Source: Ureibacillus galli
Lineage (GTDB): Bacteria > Bacillota > Bacilli > Bacillales_A > Planococcaceae
Direction of reading: 5' to 3'
Assembly (NCBI RefSeq): GCF_014836845.1
Contig: NZ_JACSQA010000003.1
Location: 62,001 to 126,000, forward strand
DNA length: 64,000 nt
Part shown: positions 45,638-55,774 of the stretch, in pieces
How the letters are laid out: the number at the start of each line of letters is the position of its first letter
How positions within the stretch are numbered: the first letter of the stretch is position 1
Notes under the pieces: model-generated
Database searches by the model: none
What the model was told of the DNA's origin: nothing
The model's input: only the letters and a program-made list of their open reading frames with translations
Program-made: the position numbers and the translations under genes

Positions 45638-47719
45638 TTACTTCATTAACGCATTACAATCAACGATTAATGCTACTTTACCGTTTCCTAAAATAGTCGC
45701 CCCGGAAATAGCAAATATGTTTGTTAAGTAGTTACCTAAAGACTTCAGAACGATTTCTTGTTGACCGATAAAGGAATCTACTACTAATCCTGCAAGTTTT
45801 TCACCTTTACGAACGATGACTACTGAATGGAAATCTTGATTGATTTGTTCATTTCTTGGAACTTCAAATATTTCATCCAAGAAGATAAGCGGTACGACTT
45901 TACCACGGAAATCAATTACTTTTTGGTTATGAGCATTTAAAATATCACTGTTTTTAATAATAGAAGTTTCGATGATTGATGATAATGGGATTGCATAAGT
46001 TTCTTGTTCAATTTCCACTAACATGACTGAAATAATCGATAACGTTAAAGGTAATTGAATCGAGAAAGTTGACCCTACGCCTTGAGTCGATTCAATTGAA
46101 ATATTTCCACCTAATGATTCAATTGTTGTTTTCACAACATCAAGTCCTACACCACGTCCTGAAATATCAGAAATGACATCAGCCGTCGAGAAGCCAGATG
46201 CAAAAATTAGCTCGTTAATTTGTTTATCAGATAGAGTCGATGCAACTTCCTTCGTAACAATCCCTTTTGAAATTGCCTTATTTAATACTTTGTCACGATT
46301 AATACCGGCACCATCGTCCTCAATTTCAATGAACACGTAGTTTCCACTATGGTAGGCACGTAACGTCACATTACCTTCTTCTGGTTTCCCATTAGCACGA
46401 CGAACTTCTGGACTTTCAATACCATGATCAACGGAGTTTCGAATTAAATGGACAAGTGGGTCACCAATTTCATCAATTACTGTACGATCAAGTTCTGTTT
46501 CAGCACCAATTACTTCTAGATTGATTTTTTTCTTTAAATCGCGTGATAATGTACGAACCATTTTCGGGAATCGATTAAATACCGTTTCAATCGGAATCAT
46601 CCGCATTGTTAACACAATATTTTGTAAATCGCCCATCGTGCGACTCATCCGCTCAACTGTTTCATTTAATTCTGGATGTTTCACTTCCGTTGAAATCGAT
46701 TGAAGTCTTCCTCTATCAATTACTAATTCCTCAAATAAATTCATTAAAATATCCAGTCGTTCAATACTTACACGAATTGTTTTACTCGTTGCATGTTTCG
46801 CATTTGCAGGTGCAGTAGATTTTTGACTAGCAGATTCTGTTTGACCTTTTTGTTGAGAAACAATTGGATTTTCATTTACATGAACTTCTTCTATTGTAGT
46901 TGCAACTTCTTCAGAAGCTGCCTGAACTAATTTATCCTTCGTTAATTGAGTAATCGTAACTTTTTCAACTTCAGATACTTTTAAAATTTTACTATGTAGT
47001 TCATCTACACTCGTTTGGGTAATTAATGCTACTTTAAAATCTTGATCGAATTGTTCTTCTTCTAATTTGTCAACGGTTGGTCTTGATTTCACAACATCAC
47101 CGTTTTTTTCTAATATGTCAAAAACCATATATACACGGGCTGCTTTTAATAAACAATCCGCCCGTAATGTGACCGAAATTTCGTAAGCACTGAATCCCTG
47201 TTCGGTTGATTGCAATATAACGGTCTTTTCAAAACTGTCATATTCCAATTGGGGACTATCTTGTTCTACTATAGTTGTTGCCACTACTTCGGTAGCAGCT
47301 AATTCAATAGAAGAAACAGCTTCATTTTCTTGAACTGGCTCACCAGATTCAATTCTTTTTAATTTCGCAACAGTGTTCGAAACATCTCTTTTACCATCTC
47401 CACCGTCGGCAATATTTAGGACCATTGCTTCCAAATGGTCAACCGATTCAAAAACAACGTCTAGAATTTCAGGAGTAACTCGTATTTTTTCGTTACGAAT
47501 GGCATCTAGAACATTCTCCATTTTATGGGTTAAATCAGCTAAATCCTCGTATCCCATTGTTGCGGACATCCCTTTTAACGTATGGGCTGAACGAAAAATT
47601 TCATTTACAATCGTGATGTCTTCCGGATTTTTTTCAAGCTCTAACAAATTGTCACTGCATGATTGTAAATGTTCTTTACTTTCTTCGATGAACATTTCTA
47701 AATATTGATTTAGTTCCAC
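45638..47719 (-). CDS. cheA: Chemotaxis histidine kinase CheA
   Basis: A 693-aa kinase with all five domains. P1 Hpt has the phosphorylated His46 in FRSAHTLKG. P2 (about 160-270) binds CheY/CheB and is flanked by flexible linkers. P3 (about 315-375) dimerises. P4 (about 375-555) has HLIRNSVDHGIESPE, DDGAGI and GRGVGLDVVK. P5 (about 560-693) is CheW-like. The start is GTG 47719, after GAGGGAGTG. It phosphorylates CheY and CheB. Confidence 0.97.
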   Translation of the reverse strand: MELNQYLEMFIEESKEHLQSCSDNLLELEKNPEDITIVNEIFRSAHTLKGMSATMGYEDLADLTHKMENVLDAIRNEKIRVTPEILDVVFESVDHLEAMVLNIADGGDGKRDVSNTVAKLKRIESGEPVQENEAVSSIELAATEVVATTIVEQDSPQLEYDSFEKTVILQSTEQGFSAYEISVTLRADCLLKAARVYMVFDILEKNGDVVKSRPTVDKLEEEQFDQDFKVALITQTSVDELHSKILKVSEVEKVTITQLTKDKLVQAASEEVATTIEEVHVNENPIVSQQKGQTESASQKSTAPANAKHATSKTIRVSIERLDILMNLFEELVIDRGRLQSISTEVKHPELNETVERMSRTMGDLQNIVLTMRMIPIETVFNRFPKMVRTLSRDLKKKINLEVIGAETELDRTVIDEIGDPLVHLIRNSVDHGIESPEVRRANGKPEEGNVTLRAYHSGNYVFIEIEDDGAGINRDKVLNKAISKGIVTKEVASTLSDKQINELIFASGFSTADVISDISGRGVGLDVVKTTIESLGGNISIESTQGVGSTFSIQLPLTLSIISVMLVEIEQETYAIPLSSIIETSIIKNSDILNAHNQKVIDFRGKVVPLIFLDEIFEVPRNEQINQDFHSVVIVRKGEKLAGLVVDSFIGQQEIVLKSLGNYLTNIFAISGATILGNGKVALIVDCNALMK

Positions 47720-47734
47720 TAGAAAACACTCCCT

Positions 47735-48889
47735 CTAAGGCATATATTTCATAATCGTTTGAGCAATATCGTCGACATCTACTATTTCATCGACAAGTTG
47801 TGTTTCTACAGCAGCTTTTGGCATACCGTACACAATGCATGTATTAGCTGACTCCGCAATTGCAATTACATTTCCATTTTGTTTTAAATCGATTAAACCC
47901 TTTGAACCGTCTGATCCCATACCCGTCATGACAACCGCTACTTTGTCAAAATCTTTAATTTTACTAACACTTTCGAACATGACATCTACAGCTGGTCGAT
48001 GGCCCGAACGGGGTGGTTCTTCATTGTCTAGAACAATTTCAAAAGTTGAACCAACTTTTCTTAGTTTTAAGTGATAACCACCTGGAGCTACATAAGCAAC
48101 CCCATCTTGCAGTTGATCACCATGTTCAGCTTCTTTTACACTTATTTGACTTAATTGATTCAAACGATCTGCAAGGGATTTTGTAAATCCTGCCGGCATA
48201 TGTTGAACGATTAAAATAGGTGCTTTTATCGTTTTTGGTATTTTTGTAATGACTTCTTGTAAAGCACGTGGACCACCCGTTGACGTACCAATTAGCAGTA
48301 TTTTTTTCGGCTGATTCAAAGGTTGTTTGTTTTGATTCAATACGTCAACTTCTCTTATTCTTTCATTTAATTTTGGTAGAGTTATCGTTGATGTACGAAA
48401 AGTCGTTTCTCGTTTTACAAGATTTGAATTACTTACTGACGTATTTAGTTGTCCAATTGGCTTTTTTAATTTAGCAATGGAAACATGTACCGCTTGCTCT
48501 ACTTTATGTACTAACTCTTCTTTTACTTTATGTAAGTCGAGAGAGATTGTCCCACTTGGTTTCGCAACAAAATCTACTGCTCCATTTTCCATCGCTTTTA
48601 AAGTCGTCTCAGCACCACGCTTTGTTGTACTCGATAGCATAATAACTGGAACCGGGCAAAGCTTCATGATTTCTTTCAATGCATCTAAACCATTCATTTC
48701 TGGCATTTCTACATCCATCGTCACAACATTTGGTTTCAAAGATTGAATTTTTTGAATGGCGTCCTTTCCATTACGAGCTGTACCGACCACTTCAACATTT
48801 AGATTATCTGCAAAAAAGTCGCTAATTAGCTTTCTCATAAAAGCAGAGTCATCTACTATTAATAGTTTGCTTTTTGTTGAGAATTCCAA
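47735..48889 (-). CDS. cheB: Chemotaxis response regulator / methylesterase CheB
   Basis: A 384-aa protein. The receiver domain has phospho-acceptor Asp59 in VVTMDVEMPEMNG. After a 75-residue linker comes the methylesterase domain with the triad Ser203 (GTSTGGPRAL), His230 (VQHMPAGFT) and Asp327 (MTGMGSDG). It removes methyl groups from receptors during adaptation. The start is TTG 48889, directly abutting the flhG stop. Confidence 0.96.
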   Translation of the reverse strand: MEFSTKSKLLIVDDSAFMRKLISDFFADNLNVEVVGTARNGKDAIQKIQSLKPNVVTMDVEMPEMNGLDALKEIMKLCPVPVIMLSSTTKRGAETTLKAMENGAVDFVAKPSGTISLDLHKVKEELVHKVEQAVHVSIAKLKKPIGQLNTSVSNSNLVKRETTFRTSTITLPKLNERIREVDVLNQNKQPLNQPKKILLIGTSTGGPRALQEVITKIPKTIKAPILIVQHMPAGFTKSLADRLNQLSQISVKEAEHGDQLQDGVAYVAPGGYHLKLRKVGSTFEIVLDNEEPPRSGHRPAVDVMFESVSKIKDFDKVAVVMTGMGSDGSKGLIDLKQNGNVIAIAESANTCIVYGMPKAAVETQLVDEIVDVDDIAQTIMKYMP

Positions 48890-49762
48890 TTAATCACGCC
48901 CTTTCGAAAAAATACTTCTTAATTTCGATAAAAATGTAGTAGTCTTTGATTCACCATGTACTTCTGTCATCTGACGATCTACAAATTGTTGAACCATTAC
49001 TTTTAAAGTTGTAGCAATAGGACTATTCGGGTAAGAAATAGAGAAAGGGACCTGTTCTCGAACAGCTTTTCTTACAGATGGATCTTCAGGCAACGAACCT
49101 AAGATAGAAACTTGTTTATTTAAAAATTTCATCATCGTATTTTCCAATCTGCTCAACGTTTCAACCCCTTCTTCTTTTGAGAAGGCTCGATTACACAATA
49201 AGTAAAAAGTTTTACTTTGATCTCTTAAATGGATAAACTTCATCATCGAATAGGCATCCGTTATAGCAGTTGGTTCTGCTGTTGAAATAACAATAATTTC
49301 ATCAATAGAAGTTAATAGATCCAAAGACCAACTAGTTGCGCCGGCACCCATATCAAATAAAATATAGTCGAAGGACTTTTGTAATTGTTCAAAGGCACTA
49401 ATTAAACCGTCGAACATTTCTTCTGACCATTCTATGATGGAAGACATACCTGAACCGCCTGATATATATTGCAAGTTATGTGGTCCTTCATATATGACTT
49501 CTTCCAAGGAAACTTCACCGAACAAGTAATCTTTCAAACTATATCGGGCCGTTTTACCTACGATAATATGAACATTCCCCATTCCTATGTCCATATCAAT
49601 CACGACAACCTTTTTTCCTAATTCGGCAAGATTAATCGCAAAGTTGGTAGAAAAATTACTTTTACCTACGCCCCCTTTCCCACTAACTACAGCTATGGAC
49701 CTTCCTAAAGCACCTTGACTTTCCAGCATCTTCATTCTTAACTTCTCAGCTTGGTCTCTCAT
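48890..49762 (-). CDS. flhG: Flagellar number regulator FlhG (MinD-like ATPase)
   Basis: A 290-aa ParA/MinD-type ATPase (YlxH) that activates FlhF GTPase and patterns flagella. The N-terminal activator helix DQAEKLR (3-9) is the conserved FlhF-stimulating motif. The deviant Walker A KGGVGKS is at 29-35, followed by VVVIDMDIGMGNVHIIVG. A polar C-terminal helix could be the membrane-targeting element. The ATG shares a base with the flhF stop (TAATG). Confidence 0.95.
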   Translation of the reverse strand: MRDQAEKLRMKMLESQGALGRSIAVVSGKGGVGKSNFSTNFAINLAELGKKVVVIDMDIGMGNVHIIVGKTARYSLKDYLFGEVSLEEVIYEGPHNLQYISGGSGMSSIIEWSEEMFDGLISAFEQLQKSFDYILFDMGAGATSWSLDLLTSIDEIIVISTAEPTAITDAYSMMKFIHLRDQSKTFYLLCNRAFSKEEGVETLSRLENTMMKFLNKQVSILGSLPEDPSVRKAVREQVPFSISYPNSPIATTLKVMVQQFVDRQMTEVHGESKTTTFLSKLRSIFSKGRD

Positions 49763-50904
49763 TAAAATTCTCCTTGAAAGAACAATTCTAGGACTTTTTC
49801 AAGATTAGCTTCTTCCATGTCTTCTGGTACTTCTTGTCCATTCGTATAGTAAGCAAGTCCTTTATTATATTTAATCATTAAATTGAACATAGTTCCAATA
49901 GAATTTGTTTCATCTATTTTTGTGAAGATAAATTTACCTATATTAATCCCATTAAACTGTTGCGTAATTGTATCCATATCCCCTTCTTTTGCGGTTAAAG
50001 CAAGGACTAAATAAGATTCAACTTCCTCATCGAAATTAATCATTTTTTTCAATTCATCTACATATTTCGCTTCTTTGTAGTTCCGTCCTGCAGTATCAAT
50101 AAACACTAAATCGAGATGGGCGAACTTCTCAATGGCAGCCTTATAATCGTTATCGTTATAAACAATTTCAACCGGTGCTTGTAGAAGATTAGCATAGGTT
50201 TTTAATTGTTCAATAGCCGCTATACGATAAGTATCCGTTGTAATAAAACCTATTTTTTTCTTTTTTTCTAAAACTGAACGTGCAGCCATTTTCGCAATCG
50301 TCGTTGTTTTCCCTACACCCGTTGGTCCTAATACATTGATATATTTCCTTTCATAGGAGAGACCGCCCATCGGTAAGTCAGATAACTGATTCCGTAGGGT
50401 ATTCGTTGCAATCTCTTTCATTTGTTGCTTTGTTAATGCTTGATTAGAATGTTTTTGGTGCACAAAAAGCTCATCACTAATTGCCGTGATGAGCTCTCCG
50501 TTAAGCTCTTGACGTTTTAAAAAATCAATAAAGGGCACAACATGCTCCGGTAGATCAGAATGAACCGTATGCCTATGCATTGACTGCAACATAGTTTTTA
50601 AATCTGCTATTTCATTTTTTAGCTCATTCGATATCGTGGCGCCACCTTGTTCTTGCAAAGGTTGTACCGCCGCTGTAAAATTCTTCGTTTGAACTGGTAA
50701 ATCAGGTAAAATCGAAGAGTTTGATTTCAATTCCACCTGATCCACCCCAGCTAATACTTCAAAATTCTTTTGTTTAAAGAGGCCAAATAATTTTTTTGTC
50801 ACAACAACTTTTGAATTAATAATGACGGCATCTTCACCTAAGTCCGCACGTACTAATTTCATCGCTTCTGCAATTGAAGGTGCTGTATATTTTTTCATCT
50901 TCAT
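49762..50904 (-). CDS. flhF: Flagellar SRP-type GTPase FlhF
   Basis: A 380-aa protein with a basic N-terminal B domain, an N domain (about 95-185) and a G domain. The G domain carries GPTGVGKTT (193-201), ITTDTYRIAAIEQL and FIDTAGRN. It specifies flagellar placement together with FlhG. It overlaps flhA by 4 bp. It has the usual length for Bacillus FlhF. Confidence 0.95.
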   Translation of the reverse strand: MKMKKYTAPSIAEAMKLVRADLGEDAVIINSKVVVTKKLFGLFKQKNFEVLAGVDQVELKSNSSILPDLPVQTKNFTAAVQPLQEQGGATISNELKNEIADLKTMLQSMHRHTVHSDLPEHVVPFIDFLKRQELNGELITAISDELFVHQKHSNQALTKQQMKEIATNTLRNQLSDLPMGGLSYERKYINVLGPTGVGKTTTIAKMAARSVLEKKKKIGFITTDTYRIAAIEQLKTYANLLQAPVEIVYNDNDYKAAIEKFAHLDLVFIDTAGRNYKEAKYVDELKKMINFDEEVESYLVLALTAKEGDMDTITQQFNGINIGKFIFTKIDETNSIGTMFNLMIKYNKGLAYYTNGQEVPEDMEEANLEKVLELFFQGEF

Positions 50905-52934
50905 TCTACATTCACCACTCCAACACTTTGAATTTCCACATTGGCATCTAATTCGTTATAGGACAAAATCGGTATTTGGGAGAAATAACGTTCTGTTAGT
51001 TGTCTTAAATACATCCGTATTCCTGGTGAGCATAGAATGATTGGAGATTGTTCCATATAGGACACTCTCTCAACTTCTTTAGCAATTGCTTCTAAAACTG
51101 CCTGGGAATCTTGGGGATTCATTGCTAAATAATTTCCATGATCCGTTTGTTGAATACTATCTGCGATTAATTTCTCCAATTTACCAGGAATTGTTATCAC
51201 TTTTAAATTTGGACCACCTGAAACATATTGGGACGTTATTTGTTTAGCTAAAGCTTGACGAACATACTCCGTCAATACATCTGGGTCACTTGTTAATTTC
51301 GCATAGTCCGCTAATGTTTCAAAAATGATTGGTAAATTCCGAATCGAAACATTTTCTTTTAAAAGTTTTGCTAACACTTTTTGAATTTCACCAATTGATA
51401 ATGGTGTTGGTGTTAATTCGTCTACAAGTATTGGATAATTTTCACGTAAATGATCAACAAGTTGTTTTGTTTCTTGACGACCAAGTAATTCATGGGCATT
51501 CGCACGAATAATTTCCGTTAAATGAGTAGATACAACGCTTGGTGGATCTACGACTGTATAACCAAGCATTTCCGCGTCTTCTTTCGTTTTCTCTGTAATC
51601 CACTTTGCAGGAAGACCAAAAGAAGGCTCAATTGTATCGATTCCATCGATGGAATCATCTTCACCTGGACTCATAGCTAAATAATGATCTAATAAAAGCT
51701 CACCTTTTGCCATTTCAATTCCTTTAATTTTAATGCGATATTCATTTGGTTGAAGTTGAATATTATCACGTATTCGAACAACTGGAATGACTATTCCTAA
51801 TTCCAAAGCTAATTGCCGTCTTATCATAACAACTCGGTCTAACAAATCGCCACCCTGAGCTGCATCCACTAATGGAATTAATCCGTAACCAAATTCGAAT
51901 TCAATTGGATCGATATTTAATAGATTGACTACATTTTCAGGACTCTTCATTGTATCCGTCGCCACTTCTTCTTCAATCTCTAGCAATTCTTCTGGATCTT
52001 CTTGTTTCTTATTATTAATCATATAAGCTCCACCGATTAAAATAAGTGCGATAGGAATTGTAATCCAATCTGGAATTGGTGTGAATAGACCTAAAAGGAA
52101 GATTGTTCCTCCCGCAATATAAAGAAGTTTCGATTGAGCAAACAATTGCTTTGTAATATCTTCTCCTAAATTTCCATCTGACGCTGCACGGGTTACGACA
52201 ATACCTGTTGCTGTAGAAACTAATAATGCTGGAATTTGCGCAACAAGACCATCACCGACTGTTAGTTTAGAAAAATGAGATGCAGCATCTGTTAAAGAAT
52301 AATCAAGCTGAAGCATCCCGATGATAATACCAAACAACAGATTGATAAATACCATAATGATGGACGCAATAGCATCACCTTTAACAAATTTCGTTGCACC
52401 ATCCATTGCTCCGTAAAAATCCGATTCCTTCGAAACTTTTTCTCGGCGTTCTCTCGCTTCTTTTTCAGAAATCATCCCGGCATTCAAATCCGCATCAATA
52501 CTCATTTGCTTACCAGGCATTGCATCTAAAGTAAAACGTGCTGCCACTTCAGCGACACGTTCTGAACCTTTTGTAATAACGATGAAGTTTATAATGACTA
52601 ACAACATGAAAATGACTAAACCGACTAATACATTCCCACCTGTAACAAATTCACCGAAAGTTTCAACAACATCCCCCGCATCCCCATTCGCTAAAATGGC
52701 ACGAGTTGTCGAAATACTTAATCCTAATCGGAATAATGTTAACAACAAAATAATTGAAGGGAATATGGCAAAGTCTAATGCTTCTTTCATATTCATTGTT
52801 ACTAATAAAACGAGTAAAGATAACGTGATATTAATAATAATTAAAAAGCTTAATAACCATGTCGGTAGAGGGATAATGAGCATGGCTACAATCATTATTA
52901 CTGCAGCTAGTACCCCTAAGTCGCGAATCTTCAT
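50901..52934 (-). CDS. flhA: Flagellar export gate protein FlhA
   Basis: A 677-aa protein of the flagellar type III export gate. About eight transmembrane helices span residues 5-320, including the conserved cytoplasmic loop with FTLDAMPGKQMSIDADLNAG. A large cytoplasmic domain (about 345-677) forms the nonameric ring that docks chaperone-substrate complexes. The start ATG follows AGTAGGAGGGAAAAAC. Confidence 0.97.
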   Translation of the reverse strand: MKIRDLGVLAAVIMIVAMLIIPLPTWLLSFLIIINITLSLLVLLVTMNMKEALDFAIFPSIILLLTLFRLGLSISTTRAILANGDAGDVVETFGEFVTGGNVLVGLVIFMLLVIINFIVITKGSERVAEVAARFTLDAMPGKQMSIDADLNAGMISEKEARERREKVSKESDFYGAMDGATKFVKGDAIASIIMVFINLLFGIIIGMLQLDYSLTDAASHFSKLTVGDGLVAQIPALLVSTATGIVVTRAASDGNLGEDITKQLFAQSKLLYIAGGTIFLLGLFTPIPDWITIPIALILIGGAYMINNKKQEDPEELLEIEEEVATDTMKSPENVVNLLNIDPIEFEFGYGLIPLVDAAQGGDLLDRVVMIRRQLALELGIVIPVVRIRDNIQLQPNEYRIKIKGIEMAKGELLLDHYLAMSPGEDDSIDGIDTIEPSFGLPAKWITEKTKEDAEMLGYTVVDPPSVVSTHLTEIIRANAHELLGRQETKQLVDHLRENYPILVDELTPTPLSIGEIQKVLAKLLKENVSIRNLPIIFETLADYAKLTSDPDVLTEYVRQALAKQITSQYVSGGPNLKVITIPGKLEKLIADSIQQTDHGNYLAMNPQDSQAVLEAIAKEVERVSYMEQSPIILCSPGIRMYLRQLTERYFSQIPILSYNELDANVEIQSVGVVNVE

Positions 52935-52955
52935 GTTTTTCCCTCCTACTATGGT

Positions 52956-54044
52956 TTAAATTTTGCGCTTAATACGGTATACGTACGCAAGTATTTCGGC
53001 AACTGCTTTGAAAAATTCTTCTGGAACTTGTTGTCCAATTTCCACTTGATCATACATCGCCCGAGCTAACGGACGATTTTCAACCATGACTACATCATTT
53101 TCTTTTGCGATTAATTTAATCTTTTGAGCGATAAAGTCTGTTCCTTTTGCTACAACTGTAGGTGCTTCCATGTTTTGCTCATCATATTTTAAAGCAATGG
53201 CGAAGTGGGTTGGGTTTGTAATCACAACATCTGCATTTGGGATTTCCTGCATCATTCTTCGCATGGCCATTTCTCGTTGACGTTGCTTAATTTTTGATTT
53301 TATTTTAGGGTCACCTTCAGAATTTTTGTATTCATCTTTTATATCTTGTTTAGACATTTTTAATTGTTTTTCATATTCATATTTTTCATAGAAATAGTCA
53401 AACAGTGCAATGAGTACAAGAGTAATAGAAGCTGCAATACCCATCATACCCGTTAATTTTGCAACGGTAGTCAAAGTATCCCATGGGCTCTGGAACGATA
53501 AAGATAGAACCACTTCTAAGTTCATCCAAATAACAACCGCCGTTACAGTCCCGATAAATGATATTTTCAATAGAGATTTTAATAGATTTACAATGGCTCT
53601 AACTGAAACAATTCGTTTAATTCCTTTTATCGGATCAATTTTCTTTAAATCTAATTTCATGCTTTCCATTGTAAAAAGAAAACCAAATTGTAAATAGTTC
53701 GCTGCTATTGCCCCGACTACTGCGATTAACATAAAAGGTAATAGTATTTTTGCCATCTCTTTTAAAGAATCCGAATACATTTTCATTACCGTTTCCACTG
53801 TTAACGATTCGATGAGCATATTTTTTTGAAAGGCTTGGTTAAGGAAGCCGAATATACTTTCAATCATAGTTGGCGCAAACATATATAGAAACAGAAAAAG
53901 AATTAATAGTACAAATGCTGCTGATACATCTTGGCTTTTTAGTACTTGTCCTTTTTTCCTAGCATCTTGTCTCTTTTTAGGTGTTGCTTTTTCCGTCTTT
54001 TCACCAGCAAAAAACTGAATGTCTAATGGGAGTAATAACTTCAA
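52956..54044 (-). CDS. flhB: Flagellar export switch protein FlhB
   Basis: A 362-aa export-gate protein that switches substrate specificity from rod/hook to filament. The N-terminus FFAGEKTEKATPKKRQDARKKG and four transmembrane helices are followed by the autocleavage motif NPTH at about 277-280. I favour TTG 54044, because AGGTGG lies 8 nt upstream and the gene then starts right after fliR. The open frame begins at GTG 54056, overlapping the end of fliR. Confidence 0.94.
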   Translation of the reverse strand: MKLLLPLDIQFFAGEKTEKATPKKRQDARKKGQVLKSQDVSAAFVLLILFLFLYMFAPTMIESIFGFLNQAFQKNMLIESLTVETVMKMYSDSLKEMAKILLPFMLIAVVGAIAANYLQFGFLFTMESMKLDLKKIDPIKGIKRIVSVRAIVNLLKSLLKISFIGTVTAVVIWMNLEVVLSLSFQSPWDTLTTVAKLTGMMGIAASITLVLIALFDYFYEKYEYEKQLKMSKQDIKDEYKNSEGDPKIKSKIKQRQREMAMRRMMQEIPNADVVITNPTHFAIALKYDEQNMEAPTVVAKGTDFIAQKIKLIAKENDVVMVENRPLARAMYDQVEIGQQVPEEFFKAVAEILAYVYRIKRKI

Positions 54045-54045
54045 A

Positions 54046-54822
54046 TTAAGCACCACCTAACAATCGCATTAAATCTCGCATTGAAAGTATCATTAATTCT
54101 ACTAATTTTTCCATTACCTCAATCATTACTCCGAGTGAAACAATCAACACAAGAAAGCCAATGGCAATTTTGACCGGAAACCCAATAACAAAAATATTTA
54201 ATTGGGGAACCGTCTTAGCTGTAATCCCTAAAGCTAATGTCACTAAAAATAAAGTAGCAACGATAGGTGCTGACATTTGAAAGGCGATGGCAAATACCGA
54301 AGCAAACACCTTTATAATAAATTCCACCGTATTTTCATCTCCGAAATTCGGAAAAAATTGGTCGATTGGCATAAACTGATAACTATAAAAAATCCCATCT
54401 AAAATGAGGTGGTGTCCATTAATGGAAAGTAACACAAACAAAATTAAAAAATTTAAAAATTGACCCATTAATGGTGTTTGGGCTCCTGTTTGCGGATCGA
54501 TAATGTTAGCCATCGCAAAACCCATTTCAAAGTCAATAAAACCACCTGCAATTTGAACGGCTGAGAGAATTATATAAGCAATAAGCCCAATCATTAACCC
54601 AATAATTGCTTCTTTTAAAACGAGTAATATGTAATTTCCATCAATCGGAATAGCTTCCGCACTCATCGTGTAATAAATCATCCACGATAATATACATGCT
54701 AGGGCAATTCTCAACTGTGGAGGAATCGTACGATACGAAAAAAAAGGGACTGACACAAAAAAAGCAGATACTCTGACTAAAATTAACAACAAGACTGATA
54801 ATTTAGGGATAATTTCTGTCAT
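54046..54822 (-). CDS. fliR: Flagellar export protein FliR
   Basis: A 258-aa polytopic membrane protein with about six helices. Together with FliP and FliQ it forms the export pore. The central GFIDFEMGFAMANIIDPQTG signature is clear, followed by the conserved hydrophobic C-terminus. It lies 4 bp after fliQ. Confidence 0.95.
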   Translation of the reverse strand: MTEIIPKLSVLLLILVRVSAFFVSVPFFSYRTIPPQLRIALACILSWMIYYTMSAEAIPIDGNYILLVLKEAIIGLMIGLIAYIILSAVQIAGGFIDFEMGFAMANIIDPQTGAQTPLMGQFLNFLILFVLLSINGHHLILDGIFYSYQFMPIDQFFPNFGDENTVEFIIKVFASVFAIAFQMSAPIVATLFLVTLALGITAKTVPQLNIFVIGFPVKIAIGFLVLIVSLGVMIEVMEKLVELMILSMRDLMRLLGGA

Positions 54823-54826
54823 TTCA

Positions 54827-55096
54827 TCACCCTATATATCGAGTCAAATTGTTCAAAATGTCAGTAACATATGCTGTCATTTGAGAAATCATCCAAGGTC
54901 CGAAAAAAATAATAGCCACTAAGACAGCGACAATTTTCGGTACAAAAGATAAAGTTTGCTCTTGAATTGATGTTGTTGCTTGGAATATACTGACAATCAA
55001 ACCTGAAATAAGCGCAATCAGTAACAATGGTCCTGAAACGATAAGGACAATCCATATAGCTCTCTCTGCAATTGCAATGACCATTTCTTGGCTCAT
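54827..55096 (-). CDS. fliQ: Flagellar export protein FliQ
   Basis: An 89-aa, two-helix subunit of the export gate, with the near-invariant LIVSIFQATTSIQEQTLSF loop and FGPWM. The start is ATG 55096 (MSQEMVIAIAER), 9 nt from GGGG. The frame permits three extra codons upstream, but these lie on the ribosome-binding site. An overlapping frame at 54861-55148 is a shadow of this gene. Confidence 0.95.
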   Translation of the reverse strand: MSQEMVIAIAERAIWIVLIVSGPLLLIALISGLIVSIFQATTSIQEQTLSFVPKIVAVLVAIIFFGPWMISQMTAYVTDILNNLTRYIG

Positions 55097-55108
55097 TCGT
55101 ATCATCCC

Positions 55109-55774
55109 CTAAAAACTTTGAAGTAGAGACTTGATGACTAAATACCATCCATCTACTAAAACAAATAATAATATTTTAAACGGTAGCGATATCATAACTG
55201 GTGGCAACATCATCATCCCCATTGACATAAGGACACTAGCTACTACCATATCAATCACTATAAAGGGAATAAAAATCATAAACCCTATTTGAAAAGCTGT
55301 TTTTATTTCACTTAAAGCAAAGGCCGGGACAAGCATTGTTAACGGAATCTCTTCCACCGAAGCTGGTCGTTCTGCCTCATTGTAATCTAAAAACAACTCT
55401 AAATCTTTTTGCCTCGTATGTTCGGCCATAAATTCCTTAAAAGGTAAGGAGGCTCGGTCATAGGCCTCTTCTAATCCAATTTCTTCATTAAATAATGGCT
55501 GTAAAGCTTGTTCATTTACCTCTTGGAATGTTGGTGCCATAATGAAAAACGTTAAAAATAATGCTAATCCTATAATTACTTGGTTTGGCGGCGATGTGTT
55601 AGTTGCTAATGCCGTTCTCGTAAAGGATAGAACGATTACGATCCGCGCAAAGGATGTCATTAATATCAGAATACTTGGTGCTAACGATAAAACGGTTAAA
55701 ACTAAAAGTAATTTAACTGAAGTGGAAACATTCGTTGGATCACTTTCAGAAAAGAATGAAATAAAATCTTCCAT
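55109..55774 (-). CDS. fliP: Flagellar export protein FliP
   Basis: A 221-aa core pore subunit. Conserved LAPSILILMTSFARIVIVLSF is in the N-terminal part, PPNQVIIGLALFLTFF follows, and PFKILLFVLVDGW is near the end. This version has no cleavable signal peptide. It overlaps the fliO stop by one base and precedes fliQ by 12 bp. Confidence 0.96.
   Translation of the reverse strand: MEDFISFFSESDPTNVSTSVKLLLVLTVLSLAPSILILMTSFARIVIVLSFTRTALATNTSPPNQVIIGLALFLTFFIMAPTFQEVNEQALQPLFNEEIGLEEAYDRASLPFKEFMAEHTRQKDLELFLDYNEAERPASVEEIPLTMLVPAFALSEIKTAFQIGFMIFIPFIVIDMVVASVLMSMGMMMLPPVMISLPFKILLFVLVDGWYLVIKSLLQSF

Noticed and set aside
49762-54056. Possible virulence-type III secretion rather than flagellar export
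   Set aside because: The surrounding hook, switch, chemotaxis and sigD genes and the B. subtilis gene order show a flagellar system; no injectisome-specific genes are present.
54861-55148. Overlapping 95-codon frame in the fliQ-fliP junction
   Set aside because: It is out of frame with the highly conserved FliQ, is Cys- and Asn-rich, and lacks a start signal.
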